Below, piece by piece: positions 17,087 to 25,769 of a DNA stretch of 37,588 nucleotides. The stretch's first letter is position 1; each line of letters begins with the position of its first letter. Origin of the DNA: GCA-2683825 sp965662355 (GTDB lineage: Bacteria; Planctomycetota; UBA1135; GCA-002686595); the NCBI GenBank assembly GCA_965662355.1, contig CBFIHP010000035.1:1-37588 (forward strand), written 5' to 3'. The position numbers and the translations under genes were made by a program. The notes under the pieces were generated by a model. The model was given only the letters and a program-made list of their open reading frames with translations, was not told the DNA's origin and did no database searches.

Positions 17087-20000
17087 ATGGTCATCGAACG
17101 AAGCTCCCTTTGCGCGTCGCTCTCGCCCTCTGCGATCTCTACGCCGGCGATCTCGACCACGGCGCTCGCCATCTTTGCCGCTATTCCCGCGGCCCAGACT
17201 CCGCACTTCCCCAACCCCCCCATTCCGCTTCACCGCGAGGGTCCGTATCGCGTACTGGACAACGTCGAGGGGGATCACATCGACATCGGCATCCACCCGA
17301 TCAAGCCGATGGTCGTTTCGACGGATCACCTGACCCTGTGGGCGCTCAACAGCCACAACTCTCGGGTTGTCGGCTTCAGCGATCTCAGCGGTACGCCAAC
17401 CAAGGTGTTCGACGTTCCGTGGGGCCCTGTTTCGATGGAGTACTGGACGTCCCCCCTGGACTCCCATGAAGAGCTCCTGGTCGTCACGCAAGGAACGCAC
17501 GGACTCGTGCGCCTCGACCCGCTCGAAGGGACCATCATCGGCTACATCCAACTACCCGACGAGCCCGGCGGCACGCACCTCGAAGGCAACCAGCTTTTCA
17601 TTGCCTGCTCGGCGGAGGACGTGGTCGTGCAAGTCGACCTCGTCGCAGGCGTCATTCATGACGTCTTCGAAGGCATCGATACGACACGCCATCTGCTCTG
17701 TCTATCTGGCGATGGACTCGGCAACGTGCTGGTCACCCCAATGACCTCTGGCAACAACACGATGCCCGGCGGTGGCGGGATTCGGGCCGACCGTGATGGA
17801 ACCGTACTGGATCTCTACGACACCGACGTAGCAGACATGGGCTTGCCTGATGAAGACGTCTTTCGGTTGATCCCTGGCGCCAGCCCGAACTCGGGCACGG
17901 TCGAGGTCGTCGCCACGGGCGTGGGCAGTCAACTCTTCGGACACGCGCTGAACCCGTCGGACGGCAAGCTGTGGGTGTTGAATACCGAGGCCATGAACGC
18001 GGACGAGGTCCTCGATACCGAACCCGAGGTGCGTGGCATCTTCGCAGCCAACCGCGTCACCGTCGTCGATCTACCAGCGCTCGGGGGAATGCCCTCCGGC
18101 ATCGATGATCACACATTTCACGACCTGGATACAACACCGGCAACCCCCATCGGAAAGCCCTATGCACTGAGCTTCTCCTCCACTGGCGATGCCTTCGTCA
18201 TCGGTACGCAAACCGACAACGTCACCCTCGTGACACAGAATGGCAACGCACCTGCTCAGTTAGCGCTCCCCGACGGCGCGATTCCGCGCGGGATCATCTA
18301 CGACGAGACGCTGAATCTGATCTACGTTTATTGCTGGGGAAACAACACGATCCAGGTCCACAATCTGGGGCCCATGGCCTGGCCTTTGATAGGCACCTTG
18401 GATCTCGGCTATGACCCGACGGGGCCTGCGCGCAAACGTGGACGCGAGATTTTCTTCGATGCACACAATTCGCTGAACCAAAGCCTTTCGTGCGAATCCT
18501 GCCACGTCGAGGGCATGACGGACCACCTGGTGTGGAACCTCAGCAACGGCCACATCGACGACAAAGGCACGATGCTCACGCAGAACCTGCGTGGCATCGA
18601 GTTCACCAAGCCCTACCACTGGCGTGGCGAACGTGAATTGGTCGACTTCAACCCAGCATTCGACGGCCTGCTTGGCGGAGCGGAACTGACGTCGAGACAA
18701 TTCGAAGACTTCGAAGCCTACGTCTTCGGGTTGCAGAACATGGCGAACCCTTTCCAGCATCCTCGGAGGATCGTCACGGATGATCGCAAATTCACGCAAT
18801 TCGATTTCCAAACGCATCCGAAACTCTCCGCGGTCAATGGGCAGGATCTCTACTTCGACCTCGCGACGGTTGGGCCGGCGAGCTGCAACGACTGCCACCA
18901 ACTCCCCACCGGAACGAACAACGACTTCTTCCAGGACGAAGCCAACGACACCGGACACCGCAACGTGATGGCCGTCCCGGCCTACAACGGCATTTGGCGC
19001 AAAGAGATGAAATCGCGCGCCATGGTCGAGCTGGTCGGCGAAGACCCCGAGCCTCAGCCTCCTCTGGGAGCGGGTACGACCCACGTCGGGCTCGTGAACG
19101 GGCTCTTCGAGTTCGTGACCGATATCATCCGACAAGTGCCGCGGCGAGATCGTGAGGATATCGCGCACTTCCTCCATCAGATCGACCAAGGCCTGGCACC
19201 CGCGGTACACCGCGCGCGTCATGTGTCCCAGGCGAACTCGAATCGCAAATGGGTCTTGAACTACTTCATGCCCCAGGTCGAGCAACGGAACGCCGACGCG
19301 GTGATTATCGGCCGTATCGAATTGGTGGATCAACTGGAAGATCTGCGTTGGTACTACAACCGTGATACGGGGCTGTTCGTCGCCGATCGCGGCGCTCTTC
19401 CGCCCCGCCCGATCACGTTCTTCTTGAACCGCGCCGAGGCAGGCAACGCCAGCCTCATCGTGATGGGCGTGCCCGTCGGCATGGGCAAGCGCTTCGGGGT
19501 CGACCAGGATGCTGACGACCTCTTCAATCTCGACGAGATCACGCAGATGACGGATCCCCGGGATCCGGATTCCGACGATGACGGATTCCTCGATGGAACC
19601 GAGGTGCGCCTGGGGACAGACCCCAACGACGACACCGTGGTTCCCATAGGCGCTTTTCCCCCCCAGATCGAAAGCGTCCGCACGATGTTCGTCCAGGCAC
19701 GCTCGGCGAAGCTCTATGTCGAGACGAACATGCCGACGAAGATCGAAGTCAACTACAGCTCGAACCTTGGTGACTCGGGCACGTTCGTGGGTGACGATGC
19801 TTTCCGCAACTTGTGGGAAGTCTCGTTACGGGATCTGCTGCCCTCGAACGCGGGAGCGATGATCGATCGCAACTACACAGGCACGATCTCGGTCACCAAC
19901 GAGTTCACGACGACGACGACCATCGATCTGCCGCCCTTTACGGCGGCGCCTTTCACCGCCGCGGGCGAAGCGGCAACTCCGACGGAAGCCCTCGTACGTC

Positions 20001-20476
20001 GCTTCGAGGCCATCTCGGTTGCACCTTCGGGGCTGGGCGGCTACGAATTCACTTTCGAGGCTCAAATCGAAGACCGCAAACTGGATGCTCCGGCGCCCCT
20101 TGCGGACCACGTGTGCATCGCCAAGGTCGTTCGCCAGGACGGGGTGATCGAATCGAACTTGCTCGTCAACGAAGGCCCTCCCGCACCGAGCATTCTCTCG
20201 GAGTTCAATCAGAGCACGCTGTACGCCGGTTTCGGTGGCTTCGGCCCCTTCATCGTGGGCTCGATCAGTGCCGGCGACGGGATCAGCCACTTGCAGTTCC
20301 GGCTGCCGGGCGCCGTGGCCGGTGAGGTGTACACGGTCACGGTAGAGGTGCTGGGCAAGCCGGTCGACAACGGGACCTTCGACCCAACACTGCCTTTCCT
20401 GTCGAACACTTCACTGTTCGTGTTCCCCGAGAGCCCTAAGGAGGCACGCGACAGCGGCGAGATCACGCTCTTCTAG
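17087..20476 (+). CDS. Large secreted protein: beta-propeller + di-haem cytochrome + TSP3 + Ig-like
   Basis: A 1129-residue exported protein with a textbook Shine-Dalgarno (AAAGGAGG at 17073-17080, 6 bases upstream). The first 37 residues contain a hydrophobic stretch ending AAIPAAQ, a likely signal. Residues about 45-440 are an NHL/YVTN-like propeller. Residues about 445-700 form a cytochrome-c-peroxidase-type di-haem region with two CxxCH motifs, CESCH at 469-473 and CNDCH at 600-604. The RGREIFFDAHNS stretch before the first is typical of such domains. Residues about 800-845 hold acidic thrombospondin type 3 Ca-binding repeats (DQDADD, DPDSDDDGFLDGTE, GTDPNDD). The C-terminal 270 residues look like Ig/fibronectin-like modules. 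The combination suggests periplasmic or surface electron transfer coupled to ligand recognition; the substrate is unknown. Monocistronic. Confidence 0.82.
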   Translation: MVIERSSLCASLSPSAISTPAISTTALAIFAAIPAAQTPHFPNPPIPLHREGPYRVLDNVEGDHIDIGIHPIKPMVVSTDHLTLWALNSHNSRVVGFSDLSGTPTKVFDVPWGPVSMEYWTSPLDSHEELLVVTQGTHGLVRLDPLEGTIIGYIQLPDEPGGTHLEGNQLFIACSAEDVVVQVDLVAGVIHDVFEGIDTTRHLLCLSGDGLGNVLVTPMTSGNNTMPGGGGIRADRDGTVLDLYDTDVADMGLPDEDVFRLIPGASPNSGTVEVVATGVGSQLFGHALNPSDGKLWVLNTEAMNADEVLDTEPEVRGIFAANRVTVVDLPALGGMPSGIDDHTFHDLDTTPATPIGKPYALSFSSTGDAFVIGTQTDNVTLVTQNGNAPAQLALPDGAIPRGIIYDETLNLIYVYCWGNNTIQVHNLGPMAWPLIGTLDLGYDPTGPARKRGREIFFDAHNSLNQSLSCESCHVEGMTDHLVWNLSNGHIDDKGTMLTQNLRGIEFTKPYHWRGERELVDFNPAFDGLLGGAELTSRQFEDFEAYVFGLQNMANPFQHPRRIVTDDRKFTQFDFQTHPKLSAVNGQDLYFDLATVGPASCNDCHQLPTGTNNDFFQDEANDTGHRNVMAVPAYNGIWRKEMKSRAMVELVGEDPEPQPPLGAGTTHVGLVNGLFEFVTDIIRQVPRRDREDIAHFLHQIDQGLAPAVHRARHVSQANSNRKWVLNYFMPQVEQRNADAVIIGRIELVDQLEDLRWYYNRDTGLFVADRGALPPRPITFFLNRAEAGNASLIVMGVPVGMGKRFGVDQDADDLFNLDEITQMTDPRDPDSDDDGFLDGTEVRLGTDPNDDTVVPIGAFPPQIESVRTMFVQARSAKLYVETNMPTKIEVNYSSNLGDSGTFVGDDAFRNLWEVSLRDLLPSNAGAMIDRNYTGTISVTNEFTTTTTIDLPPFTAAPFTAAGEAATPTEALVRRFEAISVAPSGLGGYEFTFEAQIEDRKLDAPAPLADHVCIAKVVRQDGVIESNLLVNEGPPAPSILSEFNQSTLYAGFGGFGPFIVGSISAGDGISHLQFRLPGAVAGEVYTVTVEVLGKPVDNGTFDPTLPFLSNTSLFVFPESPKEARDSGEITLF

Positions 20477-20482
20477 GCCCCG

Positions 20483-20617
20483 TCCTATCCACTTATTCGG
20501 CCGTGACGTAACCCGCTGAAAAACAACGCCCTTAGCAACGCTTACAATAGCCGCATGTCGGCCGACACATTCCCGCTGAAGCTCCCGTTGTCCGCGTGCT
20601 GTCCATTTATCCGGCCG
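20483..20617 (+). repeat. Imperfect direct repeat in the gap 20477-20659
   Basis: Two 21-base segments, 20483-20503 and 20597-20617, share 17 positions (TCC-ATCCA-TTAT-CGGCCG pattern). Each is near a CCCGCTGAA. No gene is seen in this gap between convergent genes. Possibly a worn mobile-element trace. Confidence 0.3.
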
Positions 20618-20659
20618 CCGCTTTCGGGGGAGCGAATTCAGCCGGTTGGAAGACGCCCG

Positions 20660-21370
20660 TCAAAAAGTGTCAGACGCCGCATTTCGAGCGAACCAGCGGT
20701 AGAGGTCGGTCAGCTGGACATCCGCGAGGCTCGAGACGACATGGTTTGCGCGGGCGAGACGCTCCGGGGTGCCCAGGTTGTCGACCGCGACAACAAAGAG
20801 CCCTGCGGCACGGGCGGCCTCGGTGCCGGTGGGTGTGTCCTCGATCGCGAGGCAGGCGGAGGGTTCGAGGCCCAGCGCGGCGACCGCCTTGAAGTAGCCC
20901 GCGGGGTCGGGTTTCGAACGCACGACGTCGTCAGCGGATACGGTGGCGACGAAGCGCCCGGGCACGTCTTCCCCGAGGCCTTGCAGGATGAGGTCGATCT
21001 CGACTCGTCGCGATCCGCTGCAGAGTGCGACGGGCAACGCGTCTCCAGCCTCGCGCAGGAGCTCGAGGGCTCCGGGAAAGGCATCCACCCCGGGCGCGAG
21101 GATACGTGCCAGCGCCACTGTCTTGGCGGCCGCCAGCCGTTCGACCGTCGCTGCGTCCAGCTCTTTCCCACGCATGGCGCAGGCCCGCGGGATCAACGTG
21201 CGGTCATCCAGGCCCATCAACTCGGTCGCGTATTCCTCGTCCTCGAAGACCACGCCCAGGGGTGACAGCACCTCACGAATCGCGCGGCAATGCAACGGTT
21301 CCGAGTCCAGGAGGACACCGTCGAGATCGAAAACCACTCCCCCCAATTCGCCATTCACGTCCCCGGTCAT
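20660..21370 (-). CDS. HAD-family phosphatase / beta-phosphoglucomutase-like
   Basis: A 236-residue HAD hydrolase with all four motifs: motif I FDLDGVLLDSEP (nucleophile D15, acid/base D17), motif II CSGSRR (S118), motif III Lys in RSKPDP (K153) and motif IV AIEDTPTG (E177, D178). The helical cap lies between about residues 25 and 90. This spacing is that of the subfamily IA group holding beta-phosphoglucomutase, phosphoglycolate phosphatase and sugar-phosphate phosphatases. The exact substrate cannot be read from the sequence. Cytosolic, single gene, ending convergently with 17087-20476. Only a weak Shine-Dalgarno is seen, but the ATG at 21370 gives the usual N-terminus. Confidence 0.9.
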   Translation of the reverse strand: MTGDVNGELGGVVFDLDGVLLDSEPLHCRAIREVLSPLGVVFEDEEYATELMGLDDRTLIPRACAMRGKELDAATVERLAAAKTVALARILAPGVDAFPGALELLREAGDALPVALCSGSRRVEIDLILQGLGEDVPGRFVATVSADDVVRSKPDPAGYFKAVAALGLEPSACLAIEDTPTGTEAARAAGLFVVAVDNLGTPERLARANHVVSSLADVQLTDLYRWFARNAASDTF

Positions 21371-21525
21371 TCCCAGAGGATACGCGCACGTGAGGCATTT
21401 TTTAGGGATTCTGTGGGTACCGTACCTTGGCCTCGTGGAACCATGACAACAGGGCGATAGATACAGTCCTCACCGAAGAGGCTGATCACCCTTCCCGAGT
21501 TGATGACCAGACCCGGTCCCATGTT

Positions 21526-21635
21526 GGCGTTGGTGCATGAATAGAGATGGGCCGGCCTGTTTTGGTCTCGATCGGGTCCTGAGCTGCTGAGAGGGGGCAT
21601 CAGAAGTGCCCCGTCCCGATTCATGCACCAACGCC
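21526..21635 (+). repeat. Repeat A, full copy 3 (110 bp)
   Basis: Perfect 17-bp terminal inverted repeats (GGCGTTGGTGCATGAAT and its complement) around the standard interior, with the GGGGCA/TGCCCC hairpin. Flanks differ (ATGTT left, CCGGG right), with no target duplication. Apart from this element and the tandem repeat at 21804, 21371-21836 shows nothing recognisable. Confidence 0.88.
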
Positions 21636-21803
21636 CCGGGGAGCCGTGGCGTCGCGGGGCGGGTGTGACCGCTGACGCCATCATTCGGGAGGCCTTGTTT
21701 GGGTGTGTGTACCGGCAAGAACACACCCAATCGCAATTCGATAGCAGGAATCCCAACCTTTTTATTGTACGCCCCTCGAGCCACCCAAGCAGCACAGCAC
21801 CTG

Positions 21804-21835
21804 TTACGGTTGAGTCTCCTTACGGCTGAGTCTCC
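21804..21835 (+). repeat. 16-bp tandem duplication touching the start of the sigma-factor fusion
   Basis: Two copies of TTACGG(T/C)TGAGTCTCC follow each other directly (21804-21819 and 21820-21835; 15 of 16 bases equal). The second copy ends one base before the ATG at 21837. Each unit contains an in-frame-independent TGA and a GAGTC. No Shine-Dalgarno is evident here, so the repeat occupies the place where initiation signals or a protein-binding site would be. Confidence 0.65.
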
Positions 21836-21836
21836 G

Positions 21837-24179
21837 ATGAATCTCCCGAGCGATTTCCAAGGCAAGTACGAATCCCACTCCAGGAATCTGGAGAACCTTT
21901 CCCGCCGGCTGACCAACGCAGAAAGCTCAGCCGACGATCTGATTCAAGAGACGTGGGTGGCCCTGCTCCAGCGTCCACCGAAGCCCCATTCGAATGTGCC
22001 GGCCTGGATGAAGGCGGTCATGCGTAACCTGGCCATCCGGTCGGAACAAACCCGTGTGAGTCGGCGGAATCGCGAATCCAAGGCCGCGCGCAGCGAGCGA
22101 ACCGAATCCCACGCGCACGAGATGATTCGCAAGCTGGACCTAAAACGGATCCGCAACGAAGTCGGCGCGTTGGACGAACCGTATCGAACCTTGATTCGGA
22201 TGCGGTACTTCGAAGACAAGCCGCCGCGGATCATCGCGCAAGAGCTCGGTCAGAACACCGGAACCATCAAGAGCCAAATCCACCGCGGATTGGAGCGGCT
22301 GCGCCAGCGGTTGGAGTCTGAGTATGGGAGCGAATACGGCTCCTATGCACTGCTGCTCTTCGCCGTCGCGGGCTATCGCAAACGCGACTATGTGGCAGCG
22401 GTCCTGGGAAGCCGGTCCGGAATCGCTCTTTTGACATTCTTCGCCGCGGGAGCGGCGTGGATCGTCAGCCGCGAAGAAACCCAGGCCTCCGATCCGGAAG
22501 CACCCGCCCGGAGCGCGGCCACCGCTCGACCGGCGCAAGCATCTCCACAAGTTGCGCAGCGACATGCCGAGGGCGAAGAGGTCACTGCACCGGACGTTAC
22601 CGAACCAAAGAGCTTCACCGTGTCGATCGAGGTTCGCGATGAGACGGGCTCGCCCCTGGCCGGCGCCTCGATCGAGCACCTATTGCACGAGGGATCGCGT
22701 TTTCTAGAAGCCGATGCTTCCGGACGCGCGAGCCTGGAAATCGACGAGCAAGGGCTCACCCCTCCTTTTTCCCGCACGCCGGAACGCAGCCAACAGAACC
22801 CCAACCCGCGCGTTGGATTGATCGCGCGCTATCAGGGAGTCCCTTCGCGGGTCATGTGGCTCAAACCGCCGGAGGAAGACCGAGCGTCGCTCATCCTCGA
22901 GGTTCCCCTATCCGCTCCCGCATTGCGCGGGCGAGTTCTCTCCAAGGGAGGAATTCCAATCGTTGGAGTCTCGGTGCGACTCCAACCCAGCAAACTGGTC
23001 GAGGCCATGCCCAGAGGACATCGAATCCTGCCGTACCGCGAAGCAACGACCGATGCCGACGGCAGATACGAGATTCCCTCGGTCTTCGAAGGCTACGGGT
23101 TGGAGATCATCCACGAGGGTTATGCGCCTTATTTCGAACGACTCTCGCTGCAAGGACGCGACACCGAACGAACACTGCGACTAACCCGGGGCTTTTCGGC
23201 ACAAGGACGGGTGCGGGATTATCGCGGGCAACGAATAGTCGGTGCCACCGTCGAAGCTAGCGCCTATGGCCGCTACTCCCTCGGTCGCAGTTCCACCGAT
23301 GAAGACGGTTTCTTCTCCCTCGAGCGCTTGCCGCTCGGTGTACGGGTCAGTTTGACCGCTCGCAAAGGCGCGTTGACGGCCGAAACGACGCGGACCATGC
23401 ACGCCGGGGACGAAGGAACCACAAACTTCGAATGGAATCCCGAACTCGAGCGGGGGGAACGGATCCGTATCAGGATCTGGCGCGCGGACGGCAGTGCGTT
23501 CTCCAACGAACTGGTTCACATCATGATCAAGAGCCGCCCCAACGGCGGCTTGATCCCCATCCACACCGATGAGATGGGCCGACTCTCGATCGAGCTACCG
23601 CTCGCGCCGGACGACTGGATCCGGATTCTGCCATCGGACGGAGGGGGTCTTGTGAGTTGGGATCCGTTGGCCACCTTGGGACGGAATGAACTCATCGGGG
23701 CCCACGAGGTCACCGTCACGGCCCAAGAGCGGACGCAACTCTTCCCTGGAGCGATCGTTGGTTCCAAGGGCGAGATCGAAGTCCAGCGCTTCCTTGTTCG
23801 TGATACGCGTTCGGGCTGGGTCAATCGACTGGCGCCCTCGTTTCGGCTCGAGCCTCGCACCTACGATCTGTGGTACGAGCTACCCAACGGTTACCTCGAG
23901 TTGGGCACGCATTCCCTCCTTCCCGGCGATCAAGTACGGTTCCCGCCCAAGCACTTGGCAAACCCGGGCGAGCTTCGAATCGACGCGGGGGACGAGAAGC
24001 AGGCTCTGCGAATCTACGCGAAGTCACTGGAAGGACAGTTTCCTTGGAAGACACTGCACGGCTCGCAAACGATCGAGCTCCTACCGGGTGACTACGTGAT
24101 CGAGAACGAAGACGGTGTGCGTCAGGATGTCACGATCCGATCGCTTGAGGAGGCGGTGGTCGTTTTCGCCCCCGAGTAG
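21837..24179 (+). CDS. Membrane-tethered ECF sigma factor fused to carboxypeptidase-regulatory-like domains
   Basis: A 780-residue single polypeptide. Residues 12-80 are sigma region 2 (SADDLIQETWVALLQ, then AWMKAVMRNLAIR). Residues 110-158 are region 4 (ALDEPYRTLIRMRYFE and the helix-turn-helix PPRIIAQELGQNTGTIKSQI). A short hydrophobic stretch at 169-179 precedes one good membrane helix at about 194-210 (GIALLTFFAAGAAWIV). A Pro/Ala-rich linker (215-256) leads to at least three Ig-like carboxypeptidase-regulatory repeats: SIEVRDETGSPLAGASIE near 262, GRVLSKGGIPIVGVSVRL near 365 and GRVRDYRGQRIVGATVEA near 460, each followed by D-x-D/E-G-x-F/Y-type strands. Predicted topology: sigma part in the cytoplasm, repeats outside. 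No anti-sigma gene is adjacent. The ATG at 21837 is chosen because the upstream extension is not sigma-like. Planctomycete ECFs with long C-terminal extensions are known, but this architecture is unusual. Confidence 0.85.
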   Translation: MNLPSDFQGKYESHSRNLENLSRRLTNAESSADDLIQETWVALLQRPPKPHSNVPAWMKAVMRNLAIRSEQTRVSRRNRESKAARSERTESHAHEMIRKLDLKRIRNEVGALDEPYRTLIRMRYFEDKPPRIIAQELGQNTGTIKSQIHRGLERLRQRLESEYGSEYGSYALLLFAVAGYRKRDYVAAVLGSRSGIALLTFFAAGAAWIVSREETQASDPEAPARSAATARPAQASPQVAQRHAEGEEVTAPDVTEPKSFTVSIEVRDETGSPLAGASIEHLLHEGSRFLEADASGRASLEIDEQGLTPPFSRTPERSQQNPNPRVGLIARYQGVPSRVMWLKPPEEDRASLILEVPLSAPALRGRVLSKGGIPIVGVSVRLQPSKLVEAMPRGHRILPYREATTDADGRYEIPSVFEGYGLEIIHEGYAPYFERLSLQGRDTERTLRLTRGFSAQGRVRDYRGQRIVGATVEASAYGRYSLGRSSTDEDGFFSLERLPLGVRVSLTARKGALTAETTRTMHAGDEGTTNFEWNPELERGERIRIRIWRADGSAFSNELVHIMIKSRPNGGLIPIHTDEMGRLSIELPLAPDDWIRILPSDGGGLVSWDPLATLGRNELIGAHEVTVTAQERTQLFPGAIVGSKGEIEVQRFLVRDTRSGWVNRLAPSFRLEPRTYDLWYELPNGYLELGTHSLLPGDQVRFPPKHLANPGELRIDAGDEKQALRIYAKSLEGQFPWKTLHGSQTIELLPGDYVIENEDGVRQDVTIRSLEEAVVVFAPE

Positions 24180-24189
24180 CCGTATGCCC

Positions 24190-24204
24190 GCCGTGTACCA
24201 CGGC
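24190..24204. terminator. Short hairpin after the sigma-factor fusion
   Basis: GCCGTG-TAC-CACGGC is a perfect 6-bp stem, 10 bases after the stop at 24179. There is no T-run, so its role as a terminator is uncertain. Confidence 0.3.
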
Positions 24205-24498
24205 AGAGGGCACCTCGGTCACTTTGGGCCAGCTCGAGACGACCACCGATGCACAAGCGCTTTGAGCTCGATGTGACTGCCCTTTACGACAAGGCGAGTC
24301 TCATGGCGACCAAGGCAGGCTTTCCGCCAAACCTCGACCTACATCCTCCGCCGAGTGCCAGTGGAACGCTCCCACAGCCCTCCCACGTGCACCGTCACCG
24401 AGGAGGCCGTCAGCGTTGTCCTGTTCCAGGGCAAGAAGGAACTGCGCGAAGTCCCGCTCGAGTTCCATCCCGACGAGCCCTGGACCCTGCGTCCCTAG
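24205..24498 (+). pseudogene. Decayed fragment of an Ig/carboxypeptidase-regulatory-like protein
   Basis: Three protein-like stretches lie in order but in different frames: TSVTLGQLETTTDAQAL, then FELDVTALYDKASLMATKAG, then EEAVSVVLFQGKKELREVPL, ending DEPWTLRP and TAG at 24496-24498. Their style matches the extracellular repeats of the preceding sigma-factor fusion. At least two frameshifts are needed to join them. I read this as the leftover end of a duplicated or neighbouring gene. The call is tentative because no domain motif is complete. Confidence 0.4.
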
Positions 24499-24562
24499 TC
24501 ATGGGCCTAGAACGCCAACGCTTCCAACTCTCGACGCTTTGGGTGAGTCGTTGCAGGCCGGC

Positions 24563-25462
24563 CTAGAAGGTCCCGACGATTCCACCGGCTGCGGAGGAGA
24601 ACCAGGGATCCAGGGTTCCGCTGCCGGTCGGCAGGTCGCCGAAAACGACCGCCTGTGAGAACCAGGGCAAGTCGACCAGCGCGCACGTCACGGGCACCGG
24701 GGCGCTGAAGCTCGAAGTGCTGCCACCTCCGCCGTGGGCCGGTGGGAAGAAGTTGGCGATGAAGCCTCCGCCGACCTGGAGTTCGGAGAGTCCCGCGGGG
24801 GGCAGGGCGAAGAAGAGGCCCAGGTCGAGGATCGGACCTGCGGAGCCGCTGGAGCGCATGAGGATGATCCAGGGCCCCGGTGCGCGCGTCGGTTGGGGGA
24901 TGAGCGTTACAATCCAGGCCGCACCGATCACCGCAGTGCCGGCGACCATGGTGTCGAGGTTGATGCCCGTGCCGTTGGAAAGGAAAACCGTGGCGGGCAC
25001 CGTTCCTGCTCCCGCCATGGCGCAGGGGCCGACATTGGTGGGGATCGAGTTGGCGGCAGCGTCCGAGAAGACCGGATTCTCTATGCAGATTTCCGGGGCA
25101 GTGCAGGGACAACCACCGCAGTTGAAGCCGACGGTGGTCAGCTCGCTCAGGACGGCGGTCGGCGGGATCTCCGACAGAGGGAAATCGAACCCGAGCACCG
25201 TGCCGGTGGTCGGACCGAAGTTCACGAACCAACCGAAGGTCTCGGCGAGTCCGCCGCTGACTGAAGTCAGGACCGTCGCTGAATCGAAGACCAGATCGAA
25301 CTGGAACCCCACGATGGGGGTGGTGCTCGTCATCATGATCGGGACCGATCCGTTCCCGGTGGAAGGGTCGTACTGGACGGTACCGAGCTCGATGTGAATC
25401 GGAGCCTGGGCGGACGAGGTTCCGGCGAGCGCGAGAAGTGAGCTGATGAAGAAGAGTCTCAT
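24563..25462 (-). CDS. Secreted cohesin-like protein
   Basis: A 299-residue exported protein. MRLFFISSLLALAGTSSAQA is a signal peptide with cleavage at SAQA. AAGGAA lies about 7 bases before the ATG. Residues about 22-160 resemble a cohesin-type beta-sandwich (GNGSVPIMMTSTTPIVGFQF, DLVFDSATVLTSVSGG), of the kind that binds dockerins or acts as an adhesion module. A Cys-rich loop (CGGCPCTAPEIC) probably forms disulfides. The C-terminal half is Gly/Pro-rich without a known motif. No dockerin-type gene is recognised in the window, so a cellulosome-like role is not supported. Single gene, convergent with the decayed fragment at 24205-24498. Confidence 0.75.
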   Translation of the reverse strand: MRLFFISSLLALAGTSSAQAPIHIELGTVQYDPSTGNGSVPIMMTSTTPIVGFQFDLVFDSATVLTSVSGGLAETFGWFVNFGPTTGTVLGFDFPLSEIPPTAVLSELTTVGFNCGGCPCTAPEICIENPVFSDAAANSIPTNVGPCAMAGAGTVPATVFLSNGTGINLDTMVAGTAVIGAAWIVTLIPQPTRAPGPWIILMRSSGSAGPILDLGLFFALPPAGLSELQVGGGFIANFFPPAHGGGGSTSSFSAPVPVTCALVDLPWFSQAVVFGDLPTGSGTLDPWFSSAAGGIVGTF

Positions 25463-25659
25463 CGCGAGTTTCCTTGTGGAGAGATCGACCCGAATCGCGG
25501 GGTCCTACAAACCCGACCCTCGTCAGGCGAACCCCACCGACCATCGTGTGGCAGCTGGGTACTTTGCCCCGCTGCCCGGCATCCAAGACTACCAGCTCCC
25601 CGAAGGCGTGGGTGATCCAATGGGGTGTCCTGGCCGACATCATTTCGAGGGCTTCGTGA

Positions 25660-25724
25660 GCAGCGAGGCGGGTCGTGGGGAGGTTGAGGCGTAGAGGACG
25701 TGCGCGGGGAGGGTTGTTGTCCGG
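25660..25724 (+). repeat. Repeat C, copy 2
   Basis: Partner of 16680-16744, sharing TTGAGG, TAGA-GACG and GGGGAGGGTTGTTG. The remaining bases of 25463-25769 show an open minus-strand frame (around ITHAFGELVVLDAGQRGKV) that I cannot identify. Confidence 0.5.
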
Positions 25725-25769
25725 TTTGTCGGGCTTTCTGAGCCACTACGCTGGGTGAGGCTCAATTCC

